From Evansella tamaricis (lineage in GTDB: Bacteria; Bacillota; Bacilli; Bacillales; Salisediminibacteriaceae), in contig NZ_JAHQCS010000147.1 of NCBI RefSeq assembly GCF_019042215.1, positions 1-46,205 of the forward strand: a stretch of 46,205 nt of DNA. The letters run 5' to 3'. Position numbers and translations under genes: made by a program. The notes beneath the pieces were generated by a model, which searched no databases, had not been told where the DNA came from, and worked only from the letters and a program-made list of their open reading frames with translations. This document shows, one piece after another, positions 15,491 to 24,341 of this stretch; position 1 is the stretch's first letter; each line of letters begins with the position of its first letter.

Positions 15491-17287
15491 CTATTCGGCT
15501 AGAGGAACTGCTCTTTTTCTTTTGAAAAATAGCATGAATCCTCCTAATAAGCTAATAAGAATACCGGCTATTAGCATGTTGTACGAATTGGTTGCTGTGT
15601 CTGGGAGTTTTGCCAATTCTGTATCTTTATCTTCTGTGTTATTTTTTGTTGGTGGTTCTGCAATTACTTCGATTTTTTTATCTTTGACGATAACCGTACG
15701 GGTGACTTCTCCTTTGTTACCTTCACTATCGTACACGGTATAGATAAGGGTATACTCGCCAGGTGAATGGACATCCACTTCCCCTGTCACTTCCACTTGA
15801 TCTGTTAGGTTACCGTCTAGGTTATCTACGGCGGAGTAGCCAGGTTCTACAAAGGGACTTCCCACATCAAGCGAAAGTGGGTTAGCTCCATCAAGTGTAA
15901 TGATTGGTGCGGTTGTATCGACAACTCTAACTACCCTCGTGGCATCACCTTCATTTCCAGCATTATCAGTCACTGTATAAACGAGTGAATATTCCCCAAT
16001 TTCATTGATATTTACGGAACCTGATACGACAACCGCGTCTGTTAGGTCTCCATCCAGATCATCATTTGCAGTAAAGCCTGGCTCCACATAAGTGCTACCT
16101 AATTCAAGTGTTAACGGGTTTTGGCCATTTAATGTAATTACTGGTGGTACCACATCCGCTACAAATTGAGATCGAGATAAAGCAAGAATAGTTTCTATAG
16201 ATTCATCATTTTCTTCTGACATGCCCATTACAGAAAGTTCATAAGTATCTTCATCGTCTTTTTCTAATAAACCAGTTACAGTAAATTCATAAGTCTCCTC
16301 AGTCGTCAAGCCATCTATAACAAAAGTAGTGGTGTTCGAATCAACTTCAGTGATTTCTTCACCATCCTGATAGATTTTATATCCTGTAACCTCTCCGAAT
16401 ACTGCTGGCCAGTCTAGCTGAACACTTCCTGTTTCATTGGTTAAGCTTGTTGTAAGTTGAGGAAGAGGAACTTCAACTGTGGCAAAGTAATTTTCACCAG
16501 TCTTCAAGTCTAGAGAATAAGATCCTTGTTCCCATACATTATCATTTATGTATGTGAAAACTTCAGTTACCCCAGCTTGCGGATTAGTTGTGTTTTCTCC
16601 AAGCGAACTGAGCAGGGGATTAATCATTTCTTCAAAATAAACTTGAAGTTTATGGAACTTATCAAAGAAACTATGATCCATTTTATTGTAATACCCGAAA
16701 ATGGTCGATGTGGAGTCGGCTGCTTTCCAACCTACCCCAGGGTAATCATGTTCCTCATCATATAAGCTACCGAATACGTAATCAAAATCATAAAATAACA
16801 CATTGCTTTTAGGATTTGTTTCGCTTACAAAAACATGAGTATAACCATCTACCCTTTCGCTATTTTCGTCTAATATTCCAAGTGATACTAGAACTCGATT
16901 AGGCTCCATTGGGTCGATAAGCAAATCAGTAAACGTTGCATCTACAGGAACTTGTGATGGTCGTCCTTTTTCAGTGTAAAAATCATAAAATGTACCCCCA
17001 TCCTGTGATTGCGTATATTCAGGAACCCAGTATACAATAGTATCGTCGTCTAGAGGTGATTCAATAAATCCCCCAACAGTAGATGCAGGGTCCACAGGTA
17101 CAAAAATATTAGAATAAGCATCTACTTCAGTTAAAGTTGTTGAACCGTCCACTTCTTGTAAAAAAAAATTTTCATTTTCCGCCAATAATCCTCTAAAAGC
17201 TGCACTACACCCTGAGATAAGTATTGATAAAACTACAAGTAAAGCAATTGCAAATCGAGCTGAACGTACATTAATTCTCCCTGACAC
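15491..17287 (-). CDS. Cell-wall-anchored surface protein with FnIII and DUF5011-like domains
   Basis: This 598-aa exported protein has an N-terminal hydrophobic segment ending in SILISGC, which fits a lipobox. About 240 residues of unknown domain follow, then a fibronectin-III-like domain (VQLDWPAVFGEVTGYKIYQD ... TYEFTVTG). Next come two DUF5011/HYR-like Ig domains (PPVITLNGQNPLTLELGSTY ... and APIITLDGANPLSLDVGSPF ...). The C-terminus has LPDTATNSYN, a hydrophobic span and KRKR, a sortase signal of the LPDTA type known for class D sortases. Having both a lipobox and a sorting signal is odd. The GTG at 17287 follows AAAGGGG; the ATG at 17323 precedes that site. It is divergent from the other surface gene across a shared control region. 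Confidence 0.85.
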   Translation of the reverse strand: MSGRINVRSARFAIALLVVLSILISGCSAAFRGLLAENENFFLQEVDGSTTLTEVDAYSNIFVPVDPASTVGGFIESPLDDDTIVYWVPEYTQSQDGGTFYDFYTEKGRPSQVPVDATFTDLLIDPMEPNRVLVSLGILDENSERVDGYTHVFVSETNPKSNVLFYDFDYVFGSLYDEEHDYPGVGWKAADSTSTIFGYYNKMDHSFFDKFHKLQVYFEEMINPLLSSLGENTTNPQAGVTEVFTYINDNVWEQGSYSLDLKTGENYFATVEVPLPQLTTSLTNETGSVQLDWPAVFGEVTGYKIYQDGEEITEVDSNTTTFVIDGLTTEETYEFTVTGLLEKDDEDTYELSVMGMSEENDESIETILALSRSQFVADVVPPVITLNGQNPLTLELGSTYVEPGFTANDDLDGDLTDAVVVSGSVNINEIGEYSLVYTVTDNAGNEGDATRVVRVVDTTAPIITLDGANPLSLDVGSPFVEPGYSAVDNLDGNLTDQVEVTGEVDVHSPGEYTLIYTVYDSEGNKGEVTRTVIVKDKKIEVIAEPPTKNNTEDKDTELAKLPDTATNSYNMLIAGILISLLGGFMLFFKRKRAVPLAE

Positions 17288-17326
17288 ATGGAATTCCCCT
17301 TTCACTATAGTGAATATTATCAAACC

Positions 17327-17346
17327 TACTTTAGTTTACTAAAGTA
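17327..17346. promoter_or_regulatory. Palindrome between divergent surface-protein genes
   Basis: TACTTTAGTTTACTAAAGTA has perfect 9-bp arms around TT. It lies 40 bp upstream of the minus-strand gene and about 270 bp from the plus-strand gene, a fitting place for an operator. A second inverted repeat, GGTCCTGGGACC, lies at about 17448-17459. Confidence 0.45.
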
Positions 17347-17612
17347 TCAGAAAATTGTCTATATTTTATTTTTTATGTCGAAAATATCGAACAAAAACGG
17401 TCCTAATTTACTGGTTTTGTATGTTTTTGTAATGAGGTCAGAGAAGGGTCCTGGGACCTGTATACTGTACCGTCTAACCCCATAAAATTATACCTTCGTA
17501 TAATATGATATTCACTTCCCAGTTGATAGGGTATAAATGTGTCTGTTTTGCATTACATAAAGGTAGTCTTGGAAATGGACAGACAAAATCTTATTTAGAA
17601 AGGGGAAATGAA

Positions 17613-20108
17613 ATGAAAAGGATTTGGAGTAATAGACTTCTAGTCTTTCTGCTAGCCTTCACACTTATTTTTTCAGGGGGAATGTCTAGTTGGAGTCTTG
17701 TACAAGCAGAGGGGGACGGCACTACGCCTGAAAATCCAATTCTGATCGAGACGCCGGAGCAGTTAGATGATATTCGTGATGAATTGAATCTTCACTATAA
17801 GCTAAATGCTGATATTGATTTAGAAGATTATATTGCAGATGAATATCCTGATGACGGGTGGGAACCGATAGGTGAGTCAGGTGCACGTTTTACAGGAAGT
17901 TTTGTAGGTGGAACGGATCCATCTGGAAATCTTTATACGATAAGTGGTCTATCGATCGATCGGCCTGATGAAGATAACGTTGGTTTGTTTGGTGATGCGA
18001 GTGGTGCTGTATTTAAAAACATTCTTATCACGAATGCTACCGTCATAGGGAAAGATAATGTAGGGATCCTAGTTGGTAGTGTTTTATCTGATTCTGAAAT
18101 TAGTTATATAGAAATATCGGGGACTGTAGAAGGAGAAAACAACACAGGTGGACTTGTAGGGTGGATGAGAAACACTGATCTCAGTTCTTCTAAATCATCC
18201 GGCTCTGTTGTAGGAGCAGAAGATGGAGATTACACAGGTGGTCTCGTTGGTCGGAGTTCGAATAATAGTAATATAACTAATTCCTTTTCCGATAGTACGG
18301 TTAATGGACATAACGGTGTTGGAGGATTAGTAGGTTCGTTCGGTGGTAACGAGGCTGTGTTAAGTAATTCTTCGGCAGTCGGAAATGTTTCAGGGCACAG
18401 AGGTGTAGGTGGTTTAGTTGGCTTTAGTAATTATGCAACCTTTGTAGAATCATTTGCTTCAGGTGATGTGACGAGTACTAATCAGTACGCTGGCGGTTTA
18501 CTTGGATGGGGACAACATACCGTTACAGTGGAAAAATCTAGTGCAACGGGAGATGTCCAGGGTGGAAATGCAACAGGTGGATTAGTAGGTTCTATACAAA
18601 ATGAGAATGTTATTTCGGAAAGCTTTGCAACTGGAGATGTTACAACCACAGGTTCTAATGTGGGGGGATTAGTAGGGTCTTCAACCTCCGCTGATGGGAA
18701 TAACCTCATTATTAATACTTATGCTACCGGAGATGTGGATGGACCAAATCATCATGCTGGTGGATTAATGGGAACTGCAAATAACGTAGAAATTATTAAT
18801 TCATTTGCACTTGGAAAAGTAACGGGCAATATGGATCTAGGTGGATTAGTAGGGAACCCTGTTTCAGAAACCACTGAAAACTCCTACTGGAATGTCACAG
18901 TCAATGACGACCCAAATCTAGACAATGGTGTTGGTGAGGGTATAACAGAAGCTGAACTACAAGACCCAGATACGTTCACTGATTGGGATAATGCTGTTTG
19001 GGGATTATACGATGGTGAATATCCATATCTTCGTTTTACGAATCCAGTGGTAAGCTTGGATATTGGCCATAATTATTATAAAGGCCCATTCGATTCATTT
19101 GTTATGATGCCTGGGGAAATGGTATACGTGTCCGCTGTAGTTGCAGAATATGAGGATGGAGCAACGAGAGATGTCACTGACTATGCAGTGGTTACTACTA
19201 GCGACGCCAGTGTACTCTCAGTTGATCCTGCGAATCCAAATCGAGTGGTTGCAAACGACTATGGTGACGCTCAAATAGTCGTGGAGTATAGACAAAAATC
19301 GGAAACTTTATATGTTACTGTCGCAAATTATAACCGTCTTATCCTTCCGGGGGAGTTGGGATTCTTCCTTCCAGGAGAAGTGTTATGGATCGAGGGAACA
19401 TCAACTTACTTGACTGTTCCTGATGGATATTATGAAGATGGGGATATCTTTGCTGACGTATTGGAGGATACGGAGATACCTGAACATGAAGAACACCTTC
19501 CTGCAGGAGATGTAATAGATTTTACTATTACCATGTACAATGATGATGTATTTAATCCTATCATTCATTCTGTCGAACCAGCCATTATTGACTATCAGGA
19601 TTTCTATATTCTGCAAATGGGCTACGACAGCGATGAGTATGACGCTGACGACGTGGATATATATTACTACAATGAGGACGATGAGGAGTGGGTAGCCCAA
19701 GATGCAACAGTTGATGAAGCAGCAGGGACGCTCACATTAGAGGTTGATTCATTCTCCACATACGGAATTTTTGCCAAAGTTGAAGATGATGATGGAGACG
19801 ATGACAACGGTGATGGCGAAGATAATGGCGATCAAGGTGATAGAAACGGAGAAGGCGACGACGGTGATGATTCAATTGACGATGATGGAGAATCAAGCAC
19901 TGGGGATGATGATTCTACAGAAGATGATGCAGACGAGACAGAAGAGGAGTCGACGGAAGAGGAAACACCTGCCTCAGGTGACGACGACGAGAAACTGCCG
20001 TCAACAGCTACCAATGTTTATAACTATCTGATCGCTGGTTTCCTCCTCCTAATTACAGGAGTGTTCCTTTATGTTTTTGCCAGAAAAAGAAGGTTGGCAA
20101 GCCAATAG
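17613..20108 (+). CDS. Cell-wall-anchored GLUG-repeat surface protein
   Basis: This is an 831-aa exported protein. The signal peptide is MKRIWSNRLLVFLLAFTLIF..., with likely cleavage after VQA at 33. From about 125 to 412 there are some nine GLUG units, each with GGLVG (or GGLLG/GGLMG) and an SxAxGxV strand, the pattern of a right-handed beta helix. About 480-570 looks like an Ig-like (Big-type) domain. About 575-720 is a beta domain resembling ZU5-type modules, then an acidic Asp/Glu/Gly low-complexity linker. The end, LPSTATNVYN plus a hydrophobic span and RKRR, is a sortase signal nearly matching that of the divergent neighbour. ATG 17613 follows GAAAGGGGAAA; an upstream frame to 17505 lacks a ribosome site. 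The likely role is adhesion or matrix. Confidence 0.88.
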   Translation: MKRIWSNRLLVFLLAFTLIFSGGMSSWSLVQAEGDGTTPENPILIETPEQLDDIRDELNLHYKLNADIDLEDYIADEYPDDGWEPIGESGARFTGSFVGGTDPSGNLYTISGLSIDRPDEDNVGLFGDASGAVFKNILITNATVIGKDNVGILVGSVLSDSEISYIEISGTVEGENNTGGLVGWMRNTDLSSSKSSGSVVGAEDGDYTGGLVGRSSNNSNITNSFSDSTVNGHNGVGGLVGSFGGNEAVLSNSSAVGNVSGHRGVGGLVGFSNYATFVESFASGDVTSTNQYAGGLLGWGQHTVTVEKSSATGDVQGGNATGGLVGSIQNENVISESFATGDVTTTGSNVGGLVGSSTSADGNNLIINTYATGDVDGPNHHAGGLMGTANNVEIINSFALGKVTGNMDLGGLVGNPVSETTENSYWNVTVNDDPNLDNGVGEGITEAELQDPDTFTDWDNAVWGLYDGEYPYLRFTNPVVSLDIGHNYYKGPFDSFVMMPGEMVYVSAVVAEYEDGATRDVTDYAVVTTSDASVLSVDPANPNRVVANDYGDAQIVVEYRQKSETLYVTVANYNRLILPGELGFFLPGEVLWIEGTSTYLTVPDGYYEDGDIFADVLEDTEIPEHEEHLPAGDVIDFTITMYNDDVFNPIIHSVEPAIIDYQDFYILQMGYDSDEYDADDVDIYYYNEDDEEWVAQDATVDEAAGTLTLEVDSFSTYGIFAKVEDDDGDDDNGDGEDNGDQGDRNGEGDDGDDSIDDDGESSTGDDDSTEDDADETEEESTEEETPASGDDDEKLPSTATNVYNYLIAGFLLLITGVFLYVFARKRRLASQ

Positions 20109-20130
20109 ACATTAATAAACAACACCAAGT

Positions 20131-20166
20131 AAAATGACGTGCAGTAAGTTGCGCGTCATTTTATTT
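20131..20166 (+). terminator. Terminator of the GLUG surface protein
   Basis: AAAATGACGTGC and GCGCGTCATTTT pair over most of their length, followed by ATTTTATTTATTT, 22 bp after the stop. Confidence 0.8.
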
Positions 20167-20289
20167 TATTTATTTGTCCCTTATCTTTTACGTTGCCTTC
20201 TCTAGGGAGGGAACCCTACTAAGCAACATCTTGTTTACTTATTAAACATGTGATAAGTGGATAATAGGCATGGTAAAACAGGTTCTAAT

Positions 20290-21860
20290 GTCCCATCCTA
20301 AAGGAGGAAGCGACAAAAGAGAGGCCGTGAACTGAACTAATGTCGCATCCTCTAAGGAGGAAGCGACAAAAGAGAGGCCGTGAACTGAACTAATGTCGCA
20401 TCCTCAAGGAGGAAGCGACAAAAGAGAAGCGGTGTGGCAATCTAATGTCGCATCCTAAAGGAGGAAGCGACAAAAGAGAGGCCGTGAACTGAACTAATGT
20501 CGCATCCTCAAGGAGGAAGCGACAAAAGAGAGGCGGTGAACCGAACTAATGTCGCATCCTCAAAGGAGGAAGCGACAAAAGAGATGCTGAGCCCCGATCT
20601 AATGTCGCATCCTGAAGGAGGAAGCGACAAAAGAGATGCTGTGTGGCAATCTAATGTCGCATCCTCAGGGAGGAAGCGACAAAAGAGATGCTGAGCCCCG
20701 AGCTAATGTCGCATCCTAAAGGAGGAAGCGACAAAAGAGATGCTGTGTGGCAATCTAATATCGCATCCTGAAGGAGGAAGCGACAAAAGAGAGGCCGTGC
20801 ACCGAACTAATGTCGCATCCTCCAAGGAGGAAGCGACAAAAGAGATGCTGTGGAACAAATTATTGTCGCATCCTAAAGGAGGAAGCGACAAAAGAGAGGC
20901 CGTGAACCGAATTATTGTCGCCTCCTCCAAGGAGGAAGCGACAAAAGAGATGCTGTGTGGCAATCTAATGTCGCATCCTCTAAGGAGGAAGCGACAAAAG
21001 AGATGCTGTGAACCGAATTATTGTCGCATCCTAAAGGAGGAAGCGACAAAGGAGATGCTGTGCACCTTCCTAATGTCGCATCCTGAAGGAGGAAGCGACA
21101 AAAGAGATGCCGTGAACCTCCCTAATGTCGCATCCTCAAAGGAGGAAGCGACAAAAGAGATGCCGTGCACCAAACTAATGTCGCATCCTAAAGGAGGAAG
21201 CGACAAAAGAGATGCCGTGAACCGAACTAATGTCGCATCCTAAAGGAGGAAGCGACAAAAGAGATGCTGAGCCCCGCCCTATTGTCGCATCCCCCAAGGA
21301 GGAAGCGACAAAAGAGATGCTGTGGAACGAATTATTGTCGCATCCTAAAGGAGGAAGCGACAAAAGAGGTGCTGTGTACCGAACTAATGTCGCATCCTCA
21401 AGGAGGAAGCGACAAAAGAGATGCTGTGTGGCAATCTAATGTCGCATCCTAAAGGAGGAAGCGACAAAAGAGATGCTGTGTGGCAATCTAATGTCGCATC
21501 CTGAAGGAGGAAGCGACAAAAGAGATGCTGTGTGGCAATCTAATGTCGCATCCTCTAAGGAGGAAGCGACAAAAGAGATGCTGTGGAACGAACTATTGTC
21601 GCATCCTGAAGGAGGAAGCGACAAAAGAGATGCTGAGCCCCGCCCTATTGTCGCATCCCCCAAGGAGGAAGCGACAAAAGAGATGTTGTGAACCGAACTA
21701 ATGTCGCATCCTAAAGGAGGAAGCGACAAAAGAGATGCTGTGGAACGAATTATTGTCGCATCCTAAAGGAGGAAGCGACAAAAGAGTATCCGTGTACCGC
21801 CCTAATGTCGCCAACTGTTTCCGAAGAGGACAATAGGAGCTGCCCATCAGGTTCTATTGT
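20290..21860 (+). repeat. Hairpin tandem-repeat array 3 (29 units plus degenerate edge)
   Basis: This is the largest array. Units start at 20290 (GTCCC variant), 20342, 20395, then every 52 or 53 bp to 21755. The last edge at 21807 reads GTCGCCAACTGTTTCCGAAG and then GGTTCTATTGTCCACAAAACC, similar to the end of array 2. The linker form GTGTGGCAATCTAAT is frequent here and absent from array 1, while AGCCCCGCCC is shared. TGGAACGAATTATT appears only here. Adjacent units repeat in blocks (for example the three GTGTGGCAAT units around 21389-21545), indicating recent duplication inside the array. Confidence 0.95.
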
Positions 21861-21889
21861 CCACAAAACCTTTTTTAAGTGAACAACAG

Positions 21890-22255
21890 GAACAGCAAAT
21901 CAGTAAAACACGGCAATTCCCTTGCAAATGCCCAATAAAGAAACCATAATTAATAAAAAGATATCTCTAAACCTCTAATTCTCAAAATCCAAAATTCCAA
22001 ATACCCAAAAATCCAAATCCCTCAAACTGCTAAACTACTAAACTGCCGTAAAATACCAAAAATACCCAACACCTATTACCCAAATGTCCTATTACCCAAA
22101 TGCCCGAAACCCAAGTACCCGAAACCAAAATACCAAAATACCAAAATACCAAAATACCAAAATACCAAAATACCAAAATACCCAAATACCCAAAATACCC
22201 AAAATCCAAATACCCACCTTCCCACCCCACCAACCCTCCACCCCCCATCACCCTA
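21890..22255. repeat. G-depleted A/C-rich tract with CCAAAATA microsatellite
   Basis: Over about 350 bp the plus strand is almost free of G and made of A and C with some T (CAAAATCC, CAAATACCC, CTAAACTACTAAACTGCC). In it lie seven perfect copies of CCAAAATA at 22125-22180, followed by CCCAAATA-type variants. Open frames on both strands are products of the repeat. The tract starts soon after array 3 ends. Confidence 0.8.
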
Positions 22256-22755
22256 TGCAAAGTCTGAAACAGGAGTTTTTGTTTTCTCAGAAGGTCACCT
22301 TAAGATTTTGTCAGTCAATTTATGACTTTCAAGCTTGTTTTTATGACTAATATGACCTTTTCAAGACATATTTATCGAATATACAATATAAGCATAGGTA
22401 TAAAGTAAGAAACTTGGAACGGGTATTGTTTACTTATTTTGTAAAATCCGTTTCATACTACATAGGAACAAGTACCTTGCACCGCTATGGTATGGGGAGA
22501 GCCTGATTGATTCCTAGCGAATGGGATTGAGTCAAAGGGTGTGTCCTATTTTTCCAAATGATGCTATCGGTGTGCATCTATGAAATCCAATGAGGGGGCG
22601 TTGTGACTAGTTAAGCACTAGTTCTGCTGGAGGCTTCCGTACGTGGATTTAATTCGGTGTGTAGTTGTCACTTCGGAGTTTCATGATGGACAGCTGGATA
22701 GCGGGAGCATTTGTAACGGTTAGTTGTTATTTATAGTGAAGGGAGAGGTTAGACA
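22256..22755. other. Intergenic region before the NmrA-like gene
   Basis: There is no supported gene. A 400-bp GC-richer part (22440-22740) could hold a leader or a decayed gene, but I see no riboswitch I can name. ACTAGTTAAGCACTAGT near 22608-22624 is a small inverted repeat. Confidence 0.4.
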
Positions 22756-23610
22756 GTGAAAACGATCTTAGTCATGGGAGCAACAGGTCAACAAGGAGGT
22801 GCGGTTACGAGGCATCTGCTGGGGAGAGGGTGGAATGTTCGGGCCACAACTCGAAATCCTGATGGGAAGGCGGCGCAAAAGTTACGTCAGGAAGGTGTCG
22901 AAGTGGTAACTTGTGATATGGAAGATATAAATCAACTGGAAACGGCTATGGATGGTGTATATGGTGTTTTTTCCGTACAGAATTTTTGGGAGAAAGGAAT
23001 TGGGTATGAAGGGGAGGTGCGACAGGGGAAAAATGTAGCAGATGCCGCTAAAAAAAGTGGTGTTAAGCATCTGTTATTTTCTTCTGTAGTCAATTGTGAC
23101 AATGCCCCTGAATTAGAGCACTGGACTTCCAAATGGGAAGTTGAGAAATATATCAATTCTCTTGAAATCCCACGAACTTTTTTACGCACCGTGTTTTTTA
23201 TGGATAATTTTGCTATTCCGAAGACAGGGAAACTGACGGTCCCGGTCATGCGAGGGGCGTTGGGAAAAACGACGAAATTGCACATGATTGCGGTTGATGA
23301 TATTGGTTATTTTGCTGGTGAGATATTTGATAAACCAGAAGAATATTTGGGAGAGATCGTCGATATTGCTGGTGATGCACTCACTGCTGATGAAGTGAGC
23401 CAGTTGTGGCAAGAGGTAACAGGTGAAAAGGCGCCTTCTTTCAAGATGCCATTCTGGGTTCTTAAAATAATGAATGCGGAAATGGCCCGCCAATTCAAAT
23501 GGAATGATCAAGTTGGATGGACGGTCAAACCGAAAGAGGTAAAAGAAAAGCATCCTGAACTTAAGGATTTTCGTACGTGGCTAGAGGAGAACAAGGACCG
23601 TTTAGGATAG
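22756..23610 (+). CDS. NmrA-like NAD(P)-binding protein
   Basis: This 284-aa protein has a Rossmann fold of the atypical short-chain dehydrogenase group. VMGATGQQGGAV is the dinucleotide-binding GxxGxxG loop, ATTRNP follows the second strand, and CDMED comes before the third helix. GVFSVQNFWEKG, KHLLFSSVVNCD and FLRTVFFMDNF match NmrA/HSCARG-like proteins, which sense NADP(H) or act as quinone or related reductases. The catalytic Tyr of classical SDRs is not evident. GTG start with GAAGGGAGAGG upstream. The length is normal for the family. It is followed by a pentanucleotide repeat and a small membrane gene. Confidence 0.88.
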   Translation: MKTILVMGATGQQGGAVTRHLLGRGWNVRATTRNPDGKAAQKLRQEGVEVVTCDMEDINQLETAMDGVYGVFSVQNFWEKGIGYEGEVRQGKNVADAAKKSGVKHLLFSSVVNCDNAPELEHWTSKWEVEKYINSLEIPRTFLRTVFFMDNFAIPKTGKLTVPVMRGALGKTTKLHMIAVDDIGYFAGEIFDKPEEYLGEIVDIAGDALTADEVSQLWQEVTGEKAPSFKMPFWVLKIMNAEMARQFKWNDQVGWTVKPKEVKEKHPELKDFRTWLEENKDRLG

Positions 23611-23641
23611 GGATAAAGCGGTGAAATAAAGGACTGACAAT

Positions 23642-23676
23642 CAAACCAAACCAAACCAAATCAAACCAAACCAAAC
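23642..23676. repeat. CCAAA pentanucleotide repeat
   Basis: Seven units of CAAAC/CCAAA with one TCAAA interruption lie between the NmrA-like gene and the next ribosome site. Confidence 0.85.
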
Positions 23677-23727
23677 TAGTTATAGTTCATTAGGAGTTCT
23701 GATGTAATCATAAGGGGGAAAAATATA

Positions 23728-24099
23728 GTGGGAGTTAAATTGATAAAAATTTCTGTTGTTTATTTTGTGATTGGGGTCCTTCTTGGCTACCATATGTCCA
23801 TGGCAAGTGACTATAGTTTGACACCGGTTCACGCGCATGTGAATTTATTAGGTTGGACATCCATGACGTTAGCGGGGATCTTGTATGTGATGTTTCCAAA
23901 AGCAGAACAAAGTTTGTCCGGAAAAATTCATTTTTGGCTGCACAATATTGGGTTGCCGTTGATGATGCTAGGTATATTTTTAGCCATCTCAGGAGTTGTT
24001 AGTGGAATTGTGCCACTTATGATTATCATTGGTAGTAATGTCGTCGTACTTGCAGTGCTTGTTTTTGCCTTCAATGTGTTTAAAAATGTCAAGGCATAA
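23728..24099 (+). CDS. Small membrane protein related to haem-copper oxidase subunit I
   Basis: This 123-aa protein has four predicted membrane helices. TPVHAHVNLLGWTSM in the second helix region resembles the helix of haem-copper oxidase subunit I that carries a haem ligand His, and such short proteins are often labelled cytochrome-c oxidase in Bacillus genomes. It is far too short to be a full oxidase subunit (usually over 450 aa) and has only a few His (H41, H43, H71, H75 approximately). It may bind haem or a metal. GTG start after AAGGGGG. It is followed by a clear terminator. Confidence 0.75.
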   Translation: MGVKLIKISVVYFVIGVLLGYHMSMASDYSLTPVHAHVNLLGWTSMTLAGILYVMFPKAEQSLSGKIHFWLHNIGLPLMMLGIFLAISGVVSGIVPLMIIIGSNVVVLAVLVFAFNVFKNVKA

Positions 24100-24184
24100 A
24101 ACTAGCGGCTCAATATGTGCATCGCACTACTAGGGAAGTTTCGTAATAGAATTTATTCTTGATTCATAGTTTTGAAAATAATAG

Positions 24185-24222
24185 AAAGAGGACCACTTTA
24201 AAAATCGGTGCTCCTCTTTTTA
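24185..24222 (+). terminator. Hairpin terminator
   Basis: AAGAGGACCAC and GGTGCTCCTCTT pair with one bulge, followed by TTTTTACT. It ends the small membrane-protein gene. Confidence 0.75.
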
Positions 24223-24341
24223 CTATTATTGAATAGATACAACATTCCCATCGGGATAATCGGGTCCACTACATTCTATTAATTAGTTTTTCCCGTAGTG
24301 GTCTAAGGATTGTAGATCATGTTGGTTTTCTTATGGTAAGT

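Noticed and set aside
20290-21806. CRISPR array
   Set aside because: Linkers are related to each other and recombine from a small set, the hairpin part varies, and no cas gene is present.
22030-22350. Proteins in both strands of the CCAAAATA tract
   Set aside because: Low-complexity products of the microsatellite (repeated FWYFGILV or NTKIPKYQ).
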